NCBI GenBank assembly: GCA_024638345.1
Contig: JAHEKL010000077.1
Coordinates: 1-10,537 of the forward strand
Length of the DNA stretch: 10,537 nucleotides
Source of the DNA: Gammaproteobacteria bacterium
GTDB taxonomy: Bacteria; Gemmatimonadota; Gemmatimonadetes; Longimicrobiales; Gaopeijiaceae
Direction: 5' to 3'
A program made the translations under genes and the position numbers. The notes under the pieces were generated by a model. It was not told where the DNA came from and did no database searches. It was given only the letters and a program-made list of their open reading frames with translations. Shown here piece after piece: positions 7,056 through 10,537 of the stretch; the first letter of the stretch is position 1, and the number at the start of each line of letters is the position of its first letter.

Positions 7056-7698
7056 AACCCTCGCTCTCGAGCAGCTGACGGTGTTCCCGGTAGTAGACCC
7101 CTAAGGAGTAGACCGTCAGAGCGATCGCGAGTCCCAGCGAGATCGCCACGACGGTTCCGTGAAACGCGCTCCATAGCCTCCACGTCATGCTACCCCAGCC
7201 TCCGACCTCCGCCAGGCGAACGAGCGAGTACCATAGGATGAGGGCTCCCGAAAAGAAGTTCTGGGTGAAGGCCTTCACCTTTCCGGAGGGCCCGGCGGAC
7301 AGGACCGATCCACGGCGGGCGGCCCAGGCTCGGAACAGGGTCACCAAGAGCTCTCGCCCGAAGATCACCAGAATCACCCAGAGCGGAAGCGCCCCCCACC
7401 AGGGAATCGAATCCAAAGGTTCCGGGCGATGCGACACGATGAAGAAGGGGATGAAAGTCGCGACCAGCAGGAGCTTGTCCGCCACGGGATCGAGCAGCTT
7501 GCCGGTGTCCGTGATCCAGCCGTGCTTGCGAGCCAGATAGCCGTCCCACAGGTCGCTCAGTGCTGCGGCGAGGAAGATCAGGAATGCGAGGATCTGGTAG
7601 AACGCGCCGGGAAGGAGTATCAGCGCGAAGAGAATAGGGCACGCGACGATGCGCGCTATGGTGATGACGTTCGGCAGATCGAGCCGGCTCAGCGCCAT
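7054..7698 (-). CDS. pgsA: CDP-diacylglycerol--glycerol-3-phosphate 3-phosphatidyltransferase
   Basis: This integral inner-membrane enzyme makes phosphatidylglycerol phosphate from CDP-diacylglycerol and glycerol 3-phosphate, the committed step to phosphatidylglycerol and cardiolipin. The 214-residue protein begins with the typical LDLPNVITIARIVACP. It carries the complete CDP-alcohol phosphotransferase motif D-x2-DG-x2-AR-x8-G-x3-D-x3-D, with D49, D52, G53, A56, R57, G66, D70 and D74. Hydrophobic segments are at about 18-48, 74-88, 102-124, 146-162 and 181-203, consistent with a multi-pass protein. The N-terminal motif and the early PNVITIAR favour PgsA over phosphatidylserine synthase or cardiolipin synthase of the same superfamily. 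The start lies 10 nt after the mglA-like stop with a modest GAAG upstream, and the stop lies within the pncC binding site. Confidence 0.93.
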   Translation of the reverse strand: MALSRLDLPNVITIARIVACPILFALILLPGAFYQILAFLIFLAAALSDLWDGYLARKHGWITDTGKLLDPVADKLLLVATFIPFFIVSHRPEPLDSIPWWGALPLWVILVIFGRELLVTLFRAWAARRGSVLSAGPSGKVKAFTQNFFSGALILWYSLVRLAEVGGWGSMTWRLWSAFHGTVVAISLGLAIALTVYSLGVYYREHRQLLESEG

Positions 7699-7708
7699 GT
7701 CGTGAACT

Positions 7709-8287
7709 TCAGCTCAACGTCTTCACCACCAGCTTGCTAACACACTTGAGGGTCTCGAAGACGCCTTTCCCCTCGGTGGCCACAGCTTCAAAATCCGGCG
7801 CTCCACCCGGATTCAACTGGGCACGTAGAGCTTCGACCGGCAGGACGTCTTCGAGATCTCGCTTGTTGTACTGGATCACGAAGGGGATCGAAGACAAGTC
7901 GTACCCGTACGACTCCAGGTTCTCGTATAGGTTGTGCATCGCCTCGAGGTTGGCTTCCTCACGATGCTCCTGAGAGTCCGCGACGAAGATGATCCCATCC
8001 ACTCCCTTGAGGATGAGCTTGCGGCTGGCATTGTAGTAGACCTGGCCCGGGACGGTGTAGAGATGGAAACGAGTCTTGAATCCACGAATCGCACCCAGCT
8101 CGATCGGCAGGAAGTCGAAAAACAGAGTCCGATCCGTCTCTGTAGCCAGGGAAATCATCTTACCACGAGTGTCCGGGTTCACTCTGGAGTAGACGTGCTC
8201 GAGGTTCGTCGTCTTTCCACCTAGCCCCGTGCCGTAATACACCAGCTTGCAGCTGATTTCCCGGGAAGCGTAGCTGATCATGGACAT
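7709..8287 (-). CDS. mglA: MglA-type small Ras-like GTPase
   Basis: MglA GTPases set front-rear polarity and drive gliding or type IV pilus motility in Myxococcus, and occur widely in other phyla. The 192 residues align in my memory almost end to end with the M. xanthus protein. The P-loop is GTGLGGKTT (19-27). LATETDRTLFFDFLP spans 47-61, with R53 matching the intrinsic arginine finger of MglA. TVPGQ (78-82) occupies the DxxGQ position with Thr in place of Asp, a hallmark of this family, and Q82 is the catalytic glutamine. NKRD (141-144) is the guanine-specificity motif. The stretch RGFKTRFHLYTVPGQ is typical. No lipidation motif or membrane helix is visible. Two ATGs (8287 and 8281) are possible and the first is chosen. 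The gene starts 6 nt after the roadblock-protein stop. Regulation by that neighbour as a GAP is expected from the family. Which cell process it governs here is unknown. Confidence 0.93.
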   Translation of the reverse strand: MSMISYASREISCKLVYYGTGLGGKTTNLEHVYSRVNPDTRGKMISLATETDRTLFFDFLPIELGAIRGFKTRFHLYTVPGQVYYNASRKLILKGVDGIIFVADSQEHREEANLEAMHNLYENLESYGYDLSSIPFVIQYNKRDLEDVLPVEALRAQLNPGGAPDFEAVATEGKGVFETLKCVSKLVVKTLS

Positions 8288-8293
8288 CGTCGG

Positions 8294-8788
8294 TTACGCC
8301 CCCTCCCCGAAAATCCGGTCTATCTGGCTGTCCGCCAGCCTTCGCCATTCCGGATCAGGCGGGCCGCCCTCAACCCCAAGCCCCGGCTCCCCGGCCTGCA
8401 TGAGCTCCCGCAGACGAGCCACGCTCATCTCCGCCTGTGGTGTGATCTGTGCTGGGGGCAGGATGCCTGCATGGACGGACGCGAGCACCCGGTCTGCCGC
8501 CTTGGACAATAGGATCGTCGTATCGGTGCCTTGCTGAACGAGCGCCCTAAACTCTACCCCTCCGACGAGTGTGGCAAGATTCAGGCTAGCTGCCGCATGG
8601 GCACAAGCCAGAGGGCCGAAGACGACCGGATCCAAATCGGGGGCTTCCTGAGAGGCTGCGATGACCGAGCCAGCTTCATCCAGGAGCAGCACTACGGCAG
8701 CCTCGCTTCCCGCCCGCGCGGCGTCCAGGCGATCGCCCAGGGTCGATTCGGCAGCGGATGTGGTCGCTCTCTTCGGGCCCCGGCTCAC
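8294..8788 (-). CDS. mglB: Roadblock/LC7 domain protein, likely MglB-type GAP of the adjacent GTPase
   Basis: The 164-residue protein has a roadblock/LC7 domain at about 30-110: the strand AVVLLLDEAGSVIAAS, the helix FGPLACAHAAASLNLATLVG, the strand pair EFRALVQQGTDTTILLSKA, and a last strand LASVHAGI. In MglB this fold forms dimers that bind MglA and stimulate GTP hydrolysis. The C-terminal tail (111-164) ends LADSQIDRIFGEGA, resembling the IDxxF-containing C-terminal helix of M. xanthus MglB, which is reported to contact MglA. Its position directly before the MglA gene, 6 nt apart, supports the pairing. The assignment to MglB rather than another roadblock protein rests mostly on context and on this tail. 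Initiation is at GTG 8788, with GAGGAG 8 nt upstream, and the start overlaps the previous stop in a GTGA junction. Confidence 0.8.
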   Translation of the reverse strand: MSRGPKRATTSAAESTLGDRLDAARAGSEAAVVLLLDEAGSVIAASQEAPDLDPVVFGPLACAHAAASLNLATLVGGVEFRALVQQGTDTTILLSKAADRVLASVHAGILPPAQITPQAEMSVARLRELMQAGEPGLGVEGGPPDPEWRRLADSQIDRIFGEGA

Positions 8789-9111
8789 CCGACCGGCTCC
8801 TCGACCGGTCCCGCGCGTTCCAGCGCCTGGCGCTCCATCCTGCGCACGATGGTCCTTGCTCGGTCTCTCAGGAGCTTTCTGGGCTCCCAGGCCACGTAGT
8901 CTCTCAAGAGGTTGATGTGATCGACGGACGGGCTCTGTCGCGCGACGTGCTCGAGCGCCGCCATTCGGCGAATCGCCAGCGGATTGAAGAGGTTTCGTCG
9001 CTGCCGGCCTATCTGGTCACGCACCAAAAAAGCCGCGGCGGTTCCTACGGCGATCACCACGAGCGCGGTGATCCCGCTGACTCGCAGAAGCCTCTTGGTT
9101 TCATCCTGCAT
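8785..9111 (-). CDS. Small single-pass membrane protein of unknown function
   Basis: I do not recognise this 108-residue protein. Residues 1-10 are polar and charged (MQDETKRLLR). Residues about 11-30 form one clear hydrophobic helix (VSGITALVVIAVGTAAAFLV). The remaining 75 residues are arginine-rich and helical-looking, with two helix-length blocks, RRMAALEHVARQ (48-59) and DHINLLRDYVAWEPRKLLRDRARTIVRRM (64-92, read as one amphipathic region). These are reminiscent of a HEAT-type pair but too short to assign. The strongly basic segment just after the helix (RDQIGRQRR) suggests that the C-terminal part is cytoplasmic, although both flanks are basic. The ATG at 9111 is preferred. A TTG at 9147, abutting the recR stop, would add 12 basic residues. 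The stop overlaps the mglB start by 4 nt, so it is coupled to the polarity pair, which hints at a role as a membrane anchor or partner. That is inference only. Confidence 0.72.
   Translation of the reverse strand: MQDETKRLLRVSGITALVVIAVGTAAAFLVRDQIGRQRRNLFNPLAIRRMAALEHVARQSPSVDHINLLRDYVAWEPRKLLRDRARTIVRRMERQALERAGPVEEPVG
8797..8802 (-). promoter_or_regulatory. Strong Shine-Dalgarno before the mglB GTG start
   Basis: GAGGAG on the minus strand lies 8 nt before the GTG at 8788 and within the 3' end of the preceding gene. It decides the start of the roadblock protein at a non-ATG codon and suggests that the protein is well translated. Confidence 0.7.
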
Positions 9112-9147
9112 CCTTCGATCTCGCCCCTCTCTGCGATGGCCGCCCAA

Positions 9148-9741
9148 CTACATCTCTCGTCTGCCGAAAAGCGCTTCGGCCAGGGTGGAGCCGTCCACGA
9201 ACTCCAGATCACTCCCGACGGGGATGCCCCTCGCCAGGCGGGTCACACGGGGCCCGAGCGGTCGGATCACCCCTTCAAGGTAGACCGCAGTGGCCTCCCC
9301 TTCAACGGATGGATTCGTGGCGAGAATGACTTCGCGGACTCTCCCGTCCGACTCCCGGACCCGCTCGAGCAACGCGGCGATCCGGAGTTGCTCGGGTCCA
9401 ACGCCATCCAATGGGGACAACGATCCGCCAAGCACGTGAAACGTCCCTGCGAACTGGCCCGTGCGATCGATCGAACGGACGTCGAACGCACTCTCCACGA
9501 CACAGATCACCGAAGCGTCACGCCGGGCGTCGGCGCAGATGTCGCAGGTCGTGGACTCGGAGAAGTTCCCACAGACGTCACAGGCCCGGACCCGATCGAT
9601 CAGTGACGAGATCGAGCGAGCCAGGTCACGGGCCTGCTCCGACGGGCTTCTCAAGAGGTGATATACCAGGCGCGTCGCGGTCCTGGGTCCAACACCGGGT
9701 AGCCGGCTGAACTCGCGCGTCACCTCGTCGATGACCGACAT
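9148..9741 (-). CDS. recR: Recombination mediator protein RecR
   Basis: RecR works with RecO (and RecF) to load RecA on gapped, SSB-coated DNA. The 197-residue protein has the family layout. A helix-hairpin-helix region is at the N-terminus (EFSRLPGVGPRTATRLVYHL, residues 10-29). A zinc finger has C54, C57, C66 and C69 (CDVCGNFSESTTCDIC). The Toprim domain (about 79-170) has VVESAFDVRSID and the RecR signature FHVLGGSLSPLDGVGPEQL (101-119). ATNPSVEGEATAVYL (141-155) and the terminal RLARGIPVGSDLEFVDGSTLAEAL are typical. The ATG lies 3 nt after the ybaB stop and has no good Shine-Dalgarno, so re-initiation after ybaB is likely. The order dnaX-ybaB-recR is conserved across distant bacteria. Confidence 0.96.
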   Translation of the reverse strand: MSVIDEVTREFSRLPGVGPRTATRLVYHLLRSPSEQARDLARSISSLIDRVRACDVCGNFSESTTCDICADARRDASVICVVESAFDVRSIDRTGQFAGTFHVLGGSLSPLDGVGPEQLRIAALLERVRESDGRVREVILATNPSVEGEATAVYLEGVIRPLGPRVTRLARGIPVGSDLEFVDGSTLAEALFGRREM

Positions 9742-9744
9742 GCG

Positions 9745-10065
9745 CTATGGGAGACCGGGCAACTTAAGAGGGAACGGGAGGCCACCGGCCACCTTCCTCA
9801 TTTCCGCTTCGTAGAGGCCTTTTGCCTGGCTTTGCGCTTCCGACACCGCCGCGAGAATCAGATCCTCCAGCATCTCGACGTCGGCCGGATCTACGACCGT
9901 AGGATCGATCGTGACCCGCTTGACCTCACCCTTGCCGTCGACGATCGCTGTCACCATCCCGCCACCGGACGAAGCGGAAACCTCCTTGCTTCCGAGGGTC
10001 TCTTGGATTTGCGACAGCTGCGACTGCATCTGCTGACCCATCTGGAGGAGATTCTGGATGTTCAT
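9745..10065 (-). CDS. ybaB: Nucleoid-associated protein YbaB/EbfC family
   Basis: This small DNA-binding protein family forms dimers with a tweezer-like shape, coats DNA and affects nucleoid structure and expression. The 106 residues are of normal length. MNIQNLLQMGQQMQSQLSQIQ is the N-terminal coiled-coil helix, followed by the strand region VSASSGGGMVTAIVDGKGEVKRVTIDPTVV (about 29-58) that marks the family, and then the helix VEMLEDLILAAVSEAQSQAKGLYEAEM (63-89). The start has AAGGA 10 nt upstream on the minus strand. The position between dnaX and recR is the classic one and strengthens the call. Because of this neighbourhood a role in recombination or replication has been suggested for the family, but none is proven by the sequence. 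Confidence 0.95.
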   Translation of the reverse strand: MNIQNLLQMGQQMQSQLSQIQETLGSKEVSASSGGGMVTAIVDGKGEVKRVTIDPTVVDPADVEMLEDLILAAVSEAQSQAKGLYEAEMRKVAGGLPFPLKLPGLP

Positions 10066-10087
10066 CGCGCGTGTGTCCTTGTGATGA

Positions 10088-10117
10088 GGGCCCGGGCAGC
10101 AAACGCCGTCCGGGCCC
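10088..10117 (-). promoter_or_regulatory. GC-rich hairpin in the dnaX-ybaB gap (possible attenuator or U-tract-less terminator)
   Basis: The two arms GGGCCCGG (10088-10095) and CCGGGCCC (10110-10117) are perfect inverted repeats of 8 G/C pairs. Past one mismatch the minus-strand transcript can add C-G, G-U, G-C and C-G pairs, closing a four-base GUUU loop. The hairpin lies 50 nt after the dnaX stop and 22 nt before the ybaB ATG. The bases after it on the minus strand are TCATCACAAGG, not a run of U, so it is not a classical intrinsic terminator. The ybaB Shine-Dalgarno (AAGGA) lies just downstream of it and stays free. Termination, pausing, RNA stabilisation and a protein site are all possible. 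Confidence 0.6.
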
Positions 10118-10166
10118 GATCAGTCCGTGGGCAAGCTTGGGGCTGGCGAATCGCGGTAATCCCCGA

Positions 10167-10537
10167 TCACTCCAAGAGTTCGAGGTCCAATTCTTCTACC
10201 GCCGGGCGGAGACCCGGTTCCCTCTCTAGCAGGTCCCTGAGCCGTCCCTCTCGAACCTCGACTGGCGAAATCCGCGCCTCGGTCGATTCTGCGGAATCCT
10301 CTATCTCGAGGAGGTGGATCGGGATGTGTCGGGCCGCCCTTCGAGAGAGGGACTCCTCCAATTGTCGGCTCTCCCCGCCCCGCAACCTCTCCAAGACCGG
10401 CCCAGGAATGAGACGGAGCTCGAGCGCGCCCTCCGCATCCACCCTCGCGTCGGCAGCCCGCAGGAGTGTGAGCATTCCACGGGGCACTCCCTTCCCTTCT
10501 TCCAGGAGGGCCTGCCAGATCGTGAGAGGGTCGGTAG
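10167..10537 (-). CDS. dnaX: DNA polymerase III subunit gamma/tau, C-terminal end (5' part outside window)
   Basis: The frame is open to the right edge of the window. It reads, in the protein, TDPLTIWQALLEEGKGVPRG, then MLTLLRAADARVDAEGALEL, then LRLIPGPVLERL. This fits the C-terminal domain of bacterial DnaX, in which a Trp-containing helix and an amphipathic strand follow the AAA+ clamp-loader core. DnaX is the motor subunit of the clamp loader and, as tau, links the polymerase to the DnaB helicase. The visible 123 residues contain no AAA+ motif, so the assignment leans on this weak tail similarity and on the dnaX-ybaB-recR order, which is strongly conserved. The GTG at 10487 is internal and is not taken as the start. 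Whether a programmed frameshift yields a short gamma form cannot be seen here. Confidence 0.78.
   Translation of the reverse strand, partial: TDPLTIWQALLEEGKGVPRGMLTLLRAADARVDAEGALELRLIPGPVLERLRGGESRQLEESLSRRAARHIPIHLLEIEDSAESTEARISPVEVREGRLRDLLEREPGLRPAVEELDLELLE

Noticed and set aside
8758..9606. Plus-strand open frame of 282 codons opposite recR and the small membrane protein
   Set aside because: Antisense to recR, which carries all its signatures. The translated protein shows no motif.
10066..10166. Possible SRP (4.5S) RNA gene between dnaX and ybaB
   Set aside because: The hairpin lacks the conserved internal loops and GGAA tetraloop region of SRP RNA. Only a GC stem is seen.
1..10537. 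Defence system, CRISPR array, insertion sequence, integrase or tRNA attachment site
   Set aside because: No direct-repeat array, transposase, integrase or tRNA-like sequence was recognised. All long frames are accounted for by housekeeping genes or their shadows.

Overview
The window is GC-rich, tightly packed bacterial chromosome with almost no non-coding DNA. It holds 14 protein genes: four on the plus strand and one opposing small gene on the left, and nine consecutive minus-strand genes on the right. I see no tRNA, rRNA, CRISPR array, insertion sequence or phage gene. The organism is probably a GC-rich diderm of the Gemmatimonadota or a related lineage. That is an inference from the combination of a MacB/FtsX-type permease, a bacillithiol-type deacetylase (BshB1), an MglA/MglB polarity GTPase pair and the dnaX-ybaB-recR order. 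Without a search I cannot fix the taxon.

Left part, plus strand (1-4651): the 3' part of an ABC-transporter permease runs in from the left edge and is followed after 7 bases by bshB1. A small minus-strand gene for a stand-alone HIRAN-domain protein (1855-2193) lies next, and is divergent from a two-gene sulfur-transfer unit. That unit is a PLP-dependent cysteine desulfurase followed by the tRNA 2-thiouridylase mnmA. The first enzyme takes sulfur from cysteine and the second places it on U34 of tRNA, so they plausibly work as a dedicated pair.

Right part, minus strand (10537 down to 4645): the order of transcription is dnaX (3' end only), ybaB, recR, a small single-pass membrane protein, a roadblock protein (MglB-like), MglA-like GTPase, pgsA, pncC/cinA C-terminal domain, grpE and dnaJ. 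Junctions are short or overlapping: 3 nt from ybaB to recR, a 4-nt GTGA overlap into mglB, 6 nt from mglB to mglA, 10 nt from mglA to pgsA and 10 nt from pgsA to pncC. This looks like one long operon or overlapping transcription units joining replication and recombination (DnaX, YbaB, RecR), cell polarity (MglB/MglA), phospholipid synthesis (PgsA), NAD salvage (PncC) and protein folding (GrpE, DnaJ). The only sizeable gap, between dnaX and ybaB, carries a strong GC-rich hairpin. The left and right blocks converge, and mnmA and dnaJ overlap tail to tail by 7 bases.

Most of the window is ordinary housekeeping sequence. The parts most worth a second look are the mglB-mglA pair with its uncharacterised membrane-protein neighbour, the dnaX-ybaB hairpin, and the small HIRAN protein. 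I did not find a clear, wholly new system.
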